Assembly: GCF_011045015.1 (NCBI RefSeq)
Contig: NZ_JAAKZY010000022.1
Location: 1-64,000 of the forward strand
Length of the DNA: 64,000 bases
Direction of reading: 5' to 3'
Source: Streptomyces scabichelini
Lineage (GTDB): Bacteria > Actinomycetota > Actinomycetes > Streptomycetales > Streptomycetaceae
Shown here one piece after another: positions 50,918-60,106 of the stretch. The number at the start of each line of letters is the position of its first letter. Positions within the stretch are counted from its first letter, which is position 1. Position numbers and translations under genes: made by a program. Under the pieces are notes generated by a model that saw nothing but the letters and a program-made list of their open reading frames with translations, searched no databases and was not told the origin of the DNA.

Positions 50918-51866
50918 TCACCCCGGCTCGTCAGCGCACCGCACCGTCGCGAAAAGCGTCAGGCCGGTGGCATCGGCGGTGATGTCCAGTCCGGCGACGG
51001 TTCCCGGCGGCGCGGCGGCTCGGACGTCGGCCTCGATGTCGGCGGGGGTGCGTTCGACGAGGTTCCAGCGGCCGATGTGGGTCATCAGGGCGGCGTACGG
51101 GTTCGGGGTCGCGATGTTGGAGAAGTAGAACGTGCCTCCGGGGCGGCACAGGCGGGACAGGGTGGTGCGGATCAGGGCTCGGGCGAAGCGTTCTTCGAGG
51201 TAGTCGAAGAGGCCTCCGGCCAGGACCAGATCGAAGGGGCCGTGGTCGGCGGCCAGGTGGGCGGCGGTGCGCAGGACGTTGCCGGGGGCCGCGGCGGTCT
51301 GGGCGCGGGTCGCGGGCGGCAGGTGTGTGAGGGCGTGCTGGAGGGCGTCGGGGTCGACGTCGTTGAGGACCAGGCGGTCGGCGGGGTGCAGGAGAGCCGG
51401 GTCGACCCGGCGCAGGTCGGCGGCGCCTCCGGACGCGATCAGCAGGATGCGGCGGCCGGTGGCGCGCGGGGGCCGTGCTCGGGACGTCCGCCGGGTCGCT
51501 CCCGAGTGCGGACTCGATGAGCGCGGCCTGGTGGGCGATCTTGTTGCGGTGCTGGTCGGTGATGGGAGCGTGCAGGAGGTAGTCGTCGAAGTGGTGGCCC
51601 CAGGTGCCGGGCACGCCTCCGGGCTGAGCACGCAGGATGTACTCGATGATCTCGAAGTCGCCGGCCCGGCCGCGAGCCTGCTCACGGCTCAGCTGGACCA
51701 TGCCGCCGGCGTCGCCGAACATCTCGGCCAGCGGTGCCATGGCCGCCGTGACGGTGTCCTGACGGGCCGTGGCGAGCGCGGCGGGGAGTCGGCGGAGGGC
51801 GAAGTCGTCGAAGTAGCGGTGTGCGGTCGCGCGGTCTGCGCCGGCGATCGCCGGGAGTTCGGCCAT
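50918..51866 (-). pseudogene. Class I SAM methyltransferase with frameshift
   Basis: Frame 1 (from ATG 51866) encodes the N-terminal helical part (ATAHRYFDDFALRRLPAALATARQDTV to LIESALGSDPADVP). At the run GGGGG (51468-51472) the coding character moves to another frame, which encodes ILLIASGGAADLRRVDPALL, LVLNDVDPDALQHAL, GPFDLVLAGGLFDYLEERFARAL, LCRPGGTFYFSNI. A one-base change in that run would restore a ~315-aa protein. It is a genuine pseudogene or a sequencing error. Confidence 0.75.
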
Positions 51867-51934
51867 GGCGATCAGCCGATCTCACAAGGCGCGTTGGCCG
51901 CACGCAGGCGTCCCAGCCCGCGAGGCGAGAGAGG

Positions 51935-52501
51935 TCAGGACTGCGCGGTCCGGAACGCGAGATACCGGCTGAAGGCTTCGTGGCTATCGGGGGTGAAGCG
52001 CCACTCCAGCAGGGCCGAGTCGAGCTCCGGCTCGGTCAGCCAGCCATGCCAGGCGACCTCATCGGGATCGGGGACCATGGCGTCCGGCACCACGGCTTCG
52101 TGCACGCCGAGCCAGTGAGGGCTCAAGCCGCTGCGGTTGATGAACGTGAACACCAGGCGCGGCAGCGCACGAATGCTCAGCTCTTCGGTCGGCTCCCGCG
52201 CGGCGGCCTGTTCATAGGACTCGCCGACATTTGCGGTGCCACCGACCTCGACCTCATAGAGCCCGGGGAAGCGCGATACCTGCTCCGACCGCCGGTGGAT
52301 GAGGATCCGCCCACGTTCATCACGACACACCGTCACGGCGACCCGGTGCAGCCAACCCTCCCGGATGGCCTCCCGACGGCTGACCACCCCCAGCACGCGA
52401 TCTCGACCGTCGACACGCTCCACCAATTCATCCACGTCGCACACCCTGGCAGAGTCCACCGACAACGTCGTTTCTCGGCGACTCGCGGAGGCTGGCCCCA
52501 A
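51935..52501 (-). CDS. Nudix hydrolase (Idi-like)
   Basis: Up to 188 aa; homology-like sequence begins at DELVERVDGRDRVLGVVSRREAIREGWLHRVAVTVCRDERGRILIHRRSE, so a GTG near residue 15-23 is a likelier start than ATG 52501. The Nudix box is VGGTANVGESYEQAAAREPTEELSI, keeping RExxEE although the first Glu spacing is slightly changed. The family includes isopentenyl-diphosphate isomerase-like and dehydratase-type members; the substrate is unknown. Confidence 0.82.
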   Translation of the reverse strand: MGPASASRRETTLSVDSARVCDVDELVERVDGRDRVLGVVSRREAIREGWLHRVAVTVCRDERGRILIHRRSEQVSRFPGLYEVEVGGTANVGESYEQAAAREPTEELSIRALPRLVFTFINRSGLSPHWLGVHEAVVPDAMVPDPDEVAWHGWLTEPELDSALLEWRFTPDSHEAFSRYLAFRTAQS

Positions 52502-52563
52502 AGCACCTGCACCAGGAGGCCGGACGCGGATGACGACAGTTGTCCTGCAAATACGACACCTAT

Positions 52564-52666
52564 TGTCCTGTCTCAGGTAAGTCCGGGTAGCGCGAGTCGG
52601 TGACCTGCGGTGCCCGGAGATCAGTGAGACGGTTCAGCTTGTGTTCGTCTCGGCTGACTCCGGGCA
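52564..52666. repeat. Left end repeats of the Tn7-like element
   Basis: Units: 52570-52589 (complement of TACCCGGACTTACCTGAGAC), 52611-52630 (TGCCCGGAGATCAGTGAGAC) and 52647-52666 (complement of TGCCCGGAGTCAGCCGAGAC). The outermost unit is directly followed by the terminal AGGACA on its outer side, just as at the right end. The second and third units face each other and form a ~20-bp-stem dyad. Confidence 0.7.
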
Positions 52667-52687
52667 TGCTGGCTTGGGGCATTTGCC

Positions 52688-53135
52688 TCAGCTGCCTGAG
52701 AGATCCAGCGCCTTCTTGGCCTGCTTGCGGAACTCGCCGCAGAGCATCCTGTAGTGGTGGACCTCGGCGCGCAGCAGATCCATTTCGGTGGCGCTGCCGC
52801 CCTCGGCGGCTTCCTGCTCAGCTTCCTTGGCGAAGATTTCGGAGCCCGCGATCAGGCGGTGCGCTGACGCAATGATCGCGAGCCCGGGGGGCGATGACCT
52901 CCGGCGGACCCTCCAGGTCAATGCGATCGAACGCGGTGGTCAACGCGCGCAGACGCTCGGGTGCCTTCTTGCGCCAGGCAGCACTGGGTTCGGCCGGGAA
53001 GGGCGTCCAGAGTGTGTCCGCTTCCTCGGCGCGGAACAGTTCCTCAGTTACGGGTATGAACGCCCGCGCTGCGTTGACGTAGGCCAGGTAGGCGTCCTTG
53101 CGGCGGTCGTGTCGATGATTATCTAGTGCTGTCAA
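52688..53135 (-). pseudogene. Frameshifted hypothetical gene
   Basis: Starting at ATG 53135 one frame encodes DAYLAYVNAARAFIPVTEELFRAEEADTLWTPFPAEPSAAWRKKAPERLRALTTAFDRIDLEGPPEVI. After the run GGGGGG (52886-52891) the next frame continues PPGLAIIASAHRLIAGSEIFAKEAEQEAAEGGSATEMDLLRAEVHHYRMLCGEFRKQAKKALDL. Together they make a ~148-aa helical protein of unknown family. A one-base indel in the G run explains the break. Confidence 0.6.
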
Positions 53136-53659
53136 GTGTCTCTACAGGTCAATGCGTTGATGCCGTGTAAAGCACGTTAGTCATGTAGCTACGTACGTGA
53201 GTCGGGGAGACGTTTGTTGGTGGGTACAGGAGGTGGCTTGGTGTTCTGAGGGTGATGTCGCTTGTTTTGAAGGCAGTTGGGGGCTTGCGGTGGGACGATC
53301 GGCGTGTCTCTTCCGTCGGGGGCCCGGATGCAGCTCCACCAGGGCCCTCACCGATCTGGAGGAGACTCTGGCGAGCGCCTCTCCGGGTGACGTGGGCGCG
53401 GTCCGCTTGGACGAGCAGGGGAAGCTGGTGATCCCGCCGCTGTCGGCCGAGGACATCCCGGCCGAGGCCAAGGCGCTGCGCGACGAGCTCGCCTCGATGG
53501 TGCCGTTCGTGCCGATCGTCTCCCTGTTGATCGAGCTGCTCCCCTCCTCCCCTCCGGCCCCTCTCACTTTCCGACGGTCAGCGGGTCCCGTTCAGGGCAA
53601 GAGCGCCCGAGCCGGCCGAAGCCGACCCGGGCGTCCAACCAACACACGTGTACAGAGGC
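53136..53659 (+). pseudogene. Gap with possible Tn3-family transposase fragment (53340-53550)
   Basis: The frame at 53340-53550 reads LTDLEETLASASPGDVGAVRLDEQGKLVIPPLSAEDIPAEAKALRDELASMVPFVPIVSLLIEL. The pattern (a D/E-x-G-x-L ... LSAEDIPAE ... ALRDELASM.P.V...SLLIE) recalls the middle of Tn3-type transposases. It has no start and breaks off just before the subtilase stop. The rest of the gap has no recognisable content. Confidence 0.4.
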
Positions 53660-56600
53660 CTACTTGACGGTCCGATAGGCCCGGTGGATCGTCTGCTTCA
53701 GGGTGTTGCCGGCCGCGTCCGTGAGCGTCACGCGCAGAGAGACCGCGCCCGCCTTCGCCGGGTGACGCAGGTCGAGGCGCTTGCCGTCGACCGCCTTCGC
53801 CGGGTGCCAGGTCCGGCCGTCGTCGTACGAGACGGAGAAGGCCAACTTGCGGGCGGTGCGCGCGGTGGCCGCGCCCTCGACCGTGAACGGGACAGAGAAA
53901 CGCGTACCCGCCTTGGCCGTGCTCTCCGTGGACAGCCGGGGCGTGAAGCGGACCACCGACAGCGGCAGCCGCTGCTCACCGGTGACGTGCGCGGAGGTGA
54001 AGGTCCACTCGGCGGTGACCCGGGTGCTGACCGAGGACAGCGTGGTGGGGCGGGAGACGTCCGTGGTGAGACGGAACGAGCGCTTGGCAGCGGGGAGTTC
54101 GTACGAGACGCCGGTCAGCGGCGTGTCCACGGCGAAGACCCGCGTGCCGCCCGCGTACAGGGTGCTCCTGGCCCTGCTGTACGGGGAGTCGCCGATATGG
54201 CCGGCGCCGTCGGAGAAGAGGGGGAGGTAGGCGAGGAAGGTGTCGCCGACGCGGACCGCGCCGGGGCGGTCCGCGCCGTCCGTCAGCGGGCCGGTGAGGT
54301 GCGGGCCGAAGACGCCGGTGTTGAAGCGCTCGGTGTACTGCCTGCCCGCGCTGTACGAGCGGGGCTTCGCGCTCCACTGGCGGGCCTCCCACACCGGTTC
54401 GCCGTCCGCGTCCTTGCCTCCGATCTGCTCGACGGAGTACCGCCACCGCACGCCCGGCAGGACGTACTCGGTGAAAGCGCCCGGCAGCGAGCGCGTGTCG
54501 GGGTTTATGCCGCCCGACTGGCCGACCGGAGTCAGCGGCGCGGCGGCGAACGTCGCCGTCTTGCCCCTGGCGGGCGCACCGGCGGCGAACGTGACCTTGG
54601 CGAACTGCCCGCGCTTCAGGTTCGCGGTGAAGCCCGACAGGTCGCCGGTACGGTTCCAGGCCGGCCGGTAGTGCGTACTGCCGTGCGTCCAGGTGCCGCT
54701 GTACTGCGCGAACGCCTCGCCCGCCGGAAGCCGGGCCCCGAACTGACCGACGCGCAGCCTGCCGAAGTCGCCGATGGGGTACGTGGAGAAGTACCGGTTC
54801 CCGCCGATTTCGAACCCGTAGTTGAGGGTGGCGTCGGTGTGCTTGGCCCTGCTGTCCGGCACGGTGATCCGGACCGGCTTGGCCTTGCGGGCGTCCATGA
54901 CGAGGGTGGTGTCACGGGTGAGCGAGAACTTCGGGTTGAGGAGGAGGGCCAGCTCCCCGGAGCGGTCTTCGGGGTTCGCGCCCGTGTCGATCCGGCCTTC
55001 GAGGCTGTAACGCCCCTTGGGCAGCCGTACGGTGAACTCGCCGTCCGTGTCGTCGGAGTAGGCCTGCCCGATCTCGTTGTCCAGACCCTGCACCCCGGTC
55101 TCCGAACGCCTGGCGGGCTTGCCCTGCAGGTCGAGATGCTTGACCGTCAGGTCGTACGACTCGATCTCGCGGTGTACGCCGATGCCGGTCCGTACGGTCG
55201 TACCCGCTCCGTCCGTCGCGGTGAGCGCGCCGCCGAAGGAGCCGTCGGCCGTGCCCGCGCCGCTGTCGGCGGTGACCTGGGCGGTCGCGGTGGCGCCCGC
55301 CGGAACCGTGAGCTGCTTCGGTGAGACCTCGAACATGCCCTCGGCGGCGGGCTTTCCGTCCTCGCCGTACGCCTCGGTGCTCAGGTCGAGGGTGAGGGGG
55401 CGGTCGCCGTCGTTGCGGTAGGTGACCGTCTTCGTGGCCGGCTGGTCGTCGGTGTGCGGCCACTGCTGGGCGGGGAAGCCGAGGGTGGCCGGGTTGGTGG
55501 TGAGCTGCTGGCCGAGGGCACGGGGGAGGTCCGTACGGCCCGTGCCCTGCGCGAACGCCGAGACACCGGCGGTCGGCTTGGCGGATGCGGTGAGCGCGGC
55601 CTTGATGCGCTCACCGGTCCAGTCGGGGTGGCGCTGGGCGAGGATCGCGGCGGCGCCCGCGACATGCGGGGTCGCCATCGACGTACCGCTCATCGAGACG
55701 TAGCCGTCGGCGGCCGGGTCGCCCTCCGTGCCCTCGGCGGCCTTCGCGGCGACGATGTCGACGCCGGGGGCGGTGAGGTCGGGCTTGAGGGAACCGTCCG
55801 CCGTCGGGCCGCGGCTGGAGAAATCGGCCATCGCGTCGGTGCGGTCCACCGCGCCCACGGTGAGCGCGGCGGCGGCGCTGCCCGGCGAACCGACGGTGCC
55901 GGCGGCGGGGCCATCGTTGCCGGCGGCGATCACGAAGAGGGCGCTGGAGGAGGCGGACAGCTCGTCCACCGCCTGTTCGAGGGGGTCGTCACCGGGGCTG
56001 TCGGGGCCGCCCAGGCTCAGGTTGACCACCTCGGCGCCCTGCGCGACGGCCCACTGCGCACCGGCGATGACGCCGGACTCCTCGCCGAAGCCCTCGTCGT
56101 CGAGCACCTTGCCGCTGATCAGCCGGGCACCCGGCGCGACCCCCTTGTACTTCCCCCCGGAGTGCGCGCCGGACCCCGCGACCGTCGACGCCACATGCGT
56201 GCCGTGACCCACCCGGTCGACGGTGTCCGCCGCCTCGGAGAAGTTCTTCGCCGCGTCGATACGGCCCTCCAGATCCGGGTGCGTGCCGTCGACCCCGGTG
56301 TCCAGCACGGCGACCTTGACGCCCGTGCCGTCGTACCCGGCCGCCCAGGCCTCGGGGGCGCCGATCTGGGCGGTGCTCCGGTCGAGGGCCGCCTCGACCT
56401 TCCCGTCGAGCCAGATCTTCTCGACCCGGTCGGCGGCGGCCGACCTCGCCCGCGCCGTCCCCCCGCTGCCGGTGAGCGTCTCCCACAGGTCGGCGCCCTC
56501 GGACTTACGGGCCTTCAGCGCGTCCCCGTTGACGCTGGACAGGTCCCGGCTGACCCGGGCTCCGGCGGCGGACAGCGCGCTCGGCGCGAGGGTGCGGCCC

Positions 56601-57019
56601 TTGGCGTACGTCACGATCAGCGGGAGGTCGGGGCGGGCCGCGTCGTCGTAACCCCACTTGACCAGCTGCGTCACGTCGAACAGCCGCCGGTCGGCGGTGC
56701 CGTTCGCGAGGAGCCGCTCGGCGTCACGCGGGACGACGTAGGTGCGGTCGGCGCTCCGCGCTATTCGGAAGGCGGTGCCTTCCCGACCCTTGCCGGGCCG
56801 CACACCGGTGACCTGTCCGGTGGCGTCCAGGGTGACCCGGTCACCGGTGACGAGGGTGACTGTCCTGGCCTTGCCGAGGGCGCCGGCCGTACCTGCCGTA
56901 CCGCCGACGGACTGTGCGGCCCCGGATTCCGGGGCACCGAGCAGGGCCGCGGTAAGGGCGGCGGCGACGAGCACGGCGAGAGCGGAAGCCTCACTCGCTC
57001 GCTTCTTACGGTGATTCAA
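53660..57019 (-). CDS. Large secreted subtilisin-like (S8) serine protease
   Basis: 1119 aa. Signal peptide (NHRKKRASEASALAVLVAAALTAALLGAPESGAAQ), propeptide to about 215, then the S8 domain with Asp240 (VAVLDTGVDG), His272 (GHGTHVAS), oxyanion Asn368 (IAAGNDGPAAG) and Ser447 (MSGTSMATPHVAGAAAIL). The ~600-residue C-terminal part has beta-sandwich repeats (TKTVTYRNDGDRPLTLDLST and similar). Predicted extracellular protein degradation. It lies between the inferred Tn7-like ends. Confidence 0.95.
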   Translation of the reverse strand: MNHRKKRASEASALAVLVAAALTAALLGAPESGAAQSVGGTAGTAGALGKARTVTLVTGDRVTLDATGQVTGVRPGKGREGTAFRIARSADRTYVVPRDAERLLANGTADRRLFDVTQLVKWGYDDAARPDLPLIVTYAKGRTLAPSALSAAGARVSRDLSSVNGDALKARKSEGADLWETLTGSGGTARARSAAADRVEKIWLDGKVEAALDRSTAQIGAPEAWAAGYDGTGVKVAVLDTGVDGTHPDLEGRIDAAKNFSEAADTVDRVGHGTHVASTVAGSGAHSGGKYKGVAPGARLISGKVLDDEGFGEESGVIAGAQWAVAQGAEVVNLSLGGPDSPGDDPLEQAVDELSASSSALFVIAAGNDGPAAGTVGSPGSAAAALTVGAVDRTDAMADFSSRGPTADGSLKPDLTAPGVDIVAAKAAEGTEGDPAADGYVSMSGTSMATPHVAGAAAILAQRHPDWTGERIKAALTASAKPTAGVSAFAQGTGRTDLPRALGQQLTTNPATLGFPAQQWPHTDDQPATKTVTYRNDGDRPLTLDLSTEAYGEDGKPAAEGMFEVSPKQLTVPAGATATAQVTADSGAGTADGSFGGALTATDGAGTTVRTGIGVHREIESYDLTVKHLDLQGKPARRSETGVQGLDNEIGQAYSDDTDGEFTVRLPKGRYSLEGRIDTGANPEDRSGELALLLNPKFSLTRDTTLVMDARKAKPVRITVPDSRAKHTDATLNYGFEIGGNRYFSTYPIGDFGRLRVGQFGARLPAGEAFAQYSGTWTHGSTHYRPAWNRTGDLSGFTANLKRGQFAKVTFAAGAPARGKTATFAAAPLTPVGQSGGINPDTRSLPGAFTEYVLPGVRWRYSVEQIGGKDADGEPVWEARQWSAKPRSYSAGRQYTERFNTGVFGPHLTGPLTDGADRPGAVRVGDTFLAYLPLFSDGAGHIGDSPYSRARSTLYAGGTRVFAVDTPLTGVSYELPAAKRSFRLTTDVSRPTTLSSVSTRVTAEWTFTSAHVTGEQRLPLSVVRFTPRLSTESTAKAGTRFSVPFTVEGAATARTARKLAFSVSYDDGRTWHPAKAVDGKRLDLRHPAKAGAVSLRVTLTDAAGNTLKQTIHRAYRTVK

Positions 57020-57097
57020 GGCATGCCTTTCTCTCCGGACCTTCGGGCATGGCGAAGCGGCCCGGCGGACGGGACAAAGAAACAGAGGGGGAAAGAG

Positions 57098-57119
57098 GCG
57101 CCCCTTCGCAAAGGGGCGC
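57098..57119 (-). terminator. Terminator of the ABC operon
   Basis: GCGCCCCTT (57098-57106), loop CGCA, AAGGGGCGC (57111-57119): perfect 9-bp stem 14 nt after the permease stop and before the subtilase start on the same strand. Confidence 0.75.
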
Positions 57120-57132
57120 GGGGCGTACGAAC

Positions 57133-58188
57133 TCAGACGAGCCGCTTACGACCCCAGAAGAAGAGGAACGCCACGACACCGGCGGTCAGGGCGAACAGAA
57201 TCGACGCCCCGAACCACTGCATGGCGTTCATCTGCGACATCGGGAGGTAATCCACCGAAAAGCCCACGACATCGGCCTTGTCCAGGCACGCCTGCAGTGC
57301 CGCGTCGGTCTGCGCCCCCGAACAGGTGCCCCAGCCCACCACATCCCCGCTGCCGGTGACATACGACTGATCGATTTCGTAGGCGTCGTCGGGGAGCGAC
57401 GGGTACGCGTTCTCGCCTGTGACACCCTTGTTCGTCGTGACCGTGACGACGTTGCCGAGCGACAGCAGGAAGTAGCCCCAGACAAGCTGGAGGACGACGG
57501 TGAAACCGAAGGTGACCACCATGGCCGTCAGCGTGCGTCGCAGCACCACACCGATCGCCACCCCGCCGAAGACGGAGAAGAGGGTGAGGGCGACAGGCAC
57601 TGGGCCCGTCGTGTTGAACGCGGCGCCCGAGGTCCAGTCCATGACCGTGGCCTCGGACTTGACGGGGTTCCACCACCAGCCGAACACCGCCGACAACACG
57701 CCCGTGCTCACCACGACCACTAGTCCGGCCAGCGCCAGCTTCGTGGCGAGCCAGCGGGTCCGGCTCATGGACTGGGCGGCGACCAGCTTGGCGGTGCCGT
57801 TCTCCAGGTCGCCCGCGATGAGCGGGGCGCCGAGGAAGACACCGAACAGGATGGGTATCGCCTGGAGACCCGTGGAGACGAAGGAGAACGCGTCGCTGTA
57901 CTGCTGGAAACTGCCGTCCACCTCGTCGAGGCTCTTGCCGGGATAGCCGTAACCGTCGAGGAAGTCGACCAGCTGGCCGCGCTGGTAGACGATCCAGGCC
58001 ACGGAGAGCGCGGTGGCGGCGAGGATCGTCCAGAACGCGGCCCGGTGCTGGCGCCAGATCAGCCAGGTCATACCGCTGAGTCGGGGGCGCCGGTTGGCCT
58101 CCGTGGTGGTCGCGTTCATGGTCCCGTTCTTGCCGTCGCTGGTGGAGCCGGTCGAGGTGCTGGTCGAGCTGCGGGTGAAGGTGCTCAT
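57133..58188 (-). CDS. ABC transporter permease
   Basis: 351 aa with about six TM segments (FWTILAATALSVAWIVYQ, AIPILFGVFLGAPLIAGDLENGTAKL, LALAGLVVVVSTGVLSAVFGWWW, VALTLFSVFGGVAIGVVL, MVVTFGFTVVLQLVWGYFLLSLG, ILFALTAGVVAFLFFWG) and a large external loop with Cys. The Ser/Thr-rich N-terminus may be untranslated before MNATTTEANRRPRLSGMTWLIWRQHRAAFW. The start overlaps the ATPase stop (ATGA). It pairs with the YtrA-type regulator operon. Confidence 0.88.
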   Translation of the reverse strand: MSTFTRSSTSTSTGSTSDGKNGTMNATTTEANRRPRLSGMTWLIWRQHRAAFWTILAATALSVAWIVYQRGQLVDFLDGYGYPGKSLDEVDGSFQQYSDAFSFVSTGLQAIPILFGVFLGAPLIAGDLENGTAKLVAAQSMSRTRWLATKLALAGLVVVVSTGVLSAVFGWWWNPVKSEATVMDWTSGAAFNTTGPVPVALTLFSVFGGVAIGVVLRRTLTAMVVTFGFTVVLQLVWGYFLLSLGNVVTVTTNKGVTGENAYPSLPDDAYEIDQSYVTGSGDVVGWGTCSGAQTDAALQACLDKADVVGFSVDYLPMSQMNAMQWFGASILFALTAGVVAFLFFWGRKRLV

Positions 58189-59123
58189 GCCGCCACCGCC
58201 CCGGTGCCGAACCCCTGGCCGTGGACCTGGGCGGTGGGGGTGATCAGCGGTGGTGCGTCGGGTGAGCGGAGATAGGCGAGCAGGAGTTCCTCCATGTTCG
58301 GGGCGTTTATGTCCCAGGGGCCGGTGACCGGGCCGTCGGGGCGGATGAGCGCGGTGAACTGCCGTCCGCTGGTCCGGGACTCGACGAGGGTGTGGCCCCC
58401 GAGGGCGAGGGCGGGAGGCATGCCGTCACCCTCCTTGGCGCCCGTGACCAGGGTGTGCACGGACATCAGCTCGTCCACGTCACCGGCGAGGCGCACGCCG
58501 CCGCCGGAGACGACAACGAGGTAGTCGCACACGTTCTCCAGTTCGGCGAGGACGTGGGTGGACATCAGCACGGTGGTTCCGCGCTCGGCGGCCTCGGCGA
58601 GGAGGGTGCCCATGATCTCGTGGCGCACGACCGGGTCGAGGTCCGACATCGGCTCGTCGAGCATCAGCAGGTCGGGGCTCTTTCCGAAGGCGAGGGCGAT
58701 GGCGACGCGGGTGCGCTGGCCTCCGGAGAGGGTGCTGATCTTCGCGTCGAAGGGCACGTTGCCCGCGCGGATGATGCCCTCGGCGGCGCGCTGGTCCCAG
58801 CCGGGGTTCAGCTCCCGGCCCAGACGCAGGGTCTCCGCCACGGTGAAGCGGCGGAACAGGGGCTTCTCCTGGGCGAGGAACGCTGTGCGCCGACCGGACT
58901 CCACCGAGCCCGGAGCCTCACCGAACAGGCTGATCGAGCCGTTCGTCGGCTGCAGGACATGGGCCGCGATGCTCAGCAGCGTGGTCTTGCCCGCCCCGTT
59001 GGGTCCCACCAGGCCGCAGATCCGTCCCGCCGGGAGCCGGAAGGAGCAGTCCCGCAACGCCCAGCCCCGCCGGTAGCGCATCCCCAGCCCGTACGCCTCG
59101 ATCGCCGGTTCCCCCGCGTACAT
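58185..59123 (-). CDS. ABC transporter ATP-binding protein
   Basis: 312 aa from ATG 59123, chosen because AGGTGAG lies 7 nt upstream and the ATG is 4 nt after the GntR stop. Walker A CGLVGPNGAGKTTLL, signature STLSGGQRTRVAIALAF, Walker B LLMLDEPMSDLDPV, H-loop VLMSTHVLAE. Typical of YtrB-like exporters coupled to YtrA regulators, often for cell-envelope stress or antibiotic efflux. Confidence 0.93.
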   Translation of the reverse strand: MYAGEPAIEAYGLGMRYRRGWALRDCSFRLPAGRICGLVGPNGAGKTTLLSIAAHVLQPTNGSISLFGEAPGSVESGRRTAFLAQEKPLFRRFTVAETLRLGRELNPGWDQRAAEGIIRAGNVPFDAKISTLSGGQRTRVAIALAFGKSPDLLMLDEPMSDLDPVVRHEIMGTLLAEAAERGTTVLMSTHVLAELENVCDYLVVVSGGGVRLAGDVDELMSVHTLVTGAKEGDGMPPALALGGHTLVESRTSGRQFTALIRPDGPVTGPWDINAPNMEELLLAYLRSPDAPPLITPTAQVHGQGFGTGAVAA

Positions 59124-59127
59124 ACCT

Positions 59128-59595
59128 TCACTCACCTGTGCTCCTAGTTGTCGTGGCCCCCGTGGCCCCCGTTGTCGTGGACTCCGTTGCCGCCACGTTC
59201 CCGGCGGCGTACTGCTTCTCCATCGCCGACGCGACCAGCGCGGCCACGTCCTCCTGCTCCAGACCGGCCCCGGCCGCCTTCGACATCCACGCCACCAACT
59301 CCACGTACAGCGGCGAGTCGGTGCCCGTCTCGGGGCGGCCCAGCGTGCGGCGTACGAAGGTGCCCTGGCCCGGTCGCGGTTCGACCAGGCCCTCGCGCTC
59401 CAGCTCGCGGTACGCCTTGAGGGTGGTGTTCGGGTTGACCGTGCTGGTCGCGGCGACCTCCTTGGCGGTGGGCAGCCGGTCACCCGGCACGAGTACGCCC
59501 AGCCGGAGGGCCTGCTTGGTCTGCTGCACGATCTGCTGGAAGGCGGGGACCCCGCTCCGCCTGTCGATGCGGTACTCCACGATCACCACCACCAT
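59128..59595 (-). CDS. YtrA-type GntR regulator
   Basis: 155 aa. EYRIDRRSGVPAFQQIVQQTKQALRLGVLVPGDRLPTAKEVAATSTVNPNTTLKAYRELEREGLVEPRPGQGTFVRR, then a short helical dimerisation region. The ATG at 59595 lies inside the dyad ATTCCACTA-N6-TAGTGGAAT, so repressor binding would block both the promoter and the start. It is first in the regulator-ATPase-permease operon. Confidence 0.9.
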   Translation of the reverse strand: MVVVIVEYRIDRRSGVPAFQQIVQQTKQALRLGVLVPGDRLPTAKEVAATSTVNPNTTLKAYRELEREGLVEPRPGQGTFVRRTLGRPETGTDSPLYVELVAWMSKAAGAGLEQEDVAALVASAMEKQYAAGNVAATESTTTGATGATTTRSTGE

Positions 59596-59617
59596 TCCAC
59601 TATCTGATTAGTGGAAT
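59594..59617. promoter_or_regulatory. YtrA operator
   Basis: ATTCCACTA (59594-59602), TCTGAT, TAGTGGAAT (59609-59617): perfect 9-bp arms overlapping the regulator start codon. It is an autoregulatory site of the ABC operon. Confidence 0.75.
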
Positions 59618-59644
59618 GATGATGGAGGGGTGCGAGGACGGTTG

Positions 59645-59812
59645 TCAATCCCGGCCGGGGACGAGGAGAAGCGTGTGGGAGGTACGCTGACCGTCTTTTT
59701 TCCAGGCGTCGCGCTGTGCCTGATGCTGCTTTCGTTGGTTGCTGATGGTCGCCCAGAGCGCGCCGGAGAGACCGATGAGCGCCGCTAAGAGTGCGCCTGA
59801 CGCCGTGATCAC
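59645..59812 (-). CDS. Possible small membrane protein
   Basis: 55 aa from GTG 59812: VITASGALLAALIGLSGALWATISNQRKQHQAQRDAWKKDG, one TM helix followed by a charged helix. There is no ribosome site, and the start lies just after the hairpin at 59814-59856. It reads like a real peptide but could be accidental. Confidence 0.3.
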   Translation of the reverse strand: MITASGALLAALIGLSGALWATISNQRKQHQAQRDAWKKDGQRTSHTLLLVPGRD

Positions 59813-59813
59813 G

Positions 59814-59856
59814 GAGTTGGGTGAGACACGTTTCGCCAGTGCGTCTCACTCAACTC
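59814..59856. terminator. Imperfect 14-bp stem-loop
   Basis: GAGTTG-G-GTGAGAC (59814-59827) pairs with GTCTCAC-T-CAACTC (59843-59856), the central G/T being a wobble. It overlaps the stop of the short gene at 59846 and probably terminates the tniQ-side transcript. Confidence 0.5.
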
Positions 59857-60076
59857 CGGGCAAGTCCCGCTGGTTTTTATTGATCTCGGCGGACTTGATG
59901 GCCAGTTCGATGCGCCATGCAGTCATGATCATCTCGGTGAGAAACCAGTGCCTTGCGGTGGTGCGAAGGGAGCGTTCCTGGGGCAGACGTCGATGGAACT
60001 CGACCTTGAACAGCCTCATCTGCTCCTCCTCGCCCAGTGCGAGGCTGCGCCAGAGCGAAGACGCGTAGAGGGACAT
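59846..60076 (-). CDS. Small hypothetical protein downstream of tniQ
   Basis: 76 aa: SLYASSLWRSLALGEEEQMRLFKVEFHRRLPQERSLRTTARHWFLTEMIMTAWRIELAIKSAEINKNQRDLPGVE. Residue balance is protein-like, with an amphipathic helix, and it lies on the same strand just after tniQ. No family recognised and no clear ribosome site; it could be a remnant of transposon cargo. Confidence 0.35.
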   Translation of the reverse strand: MSLYASSLWRSLALGEEEQMRLFKVEFHRRLPQERSLRTTARHWFLTEMIMTAWRIELAIKSAEINKNQRDLPGVE

Positions 60077-60106
60077 GGCTTCGACGATCTCGGGATAGAC
60101 CGCCGC

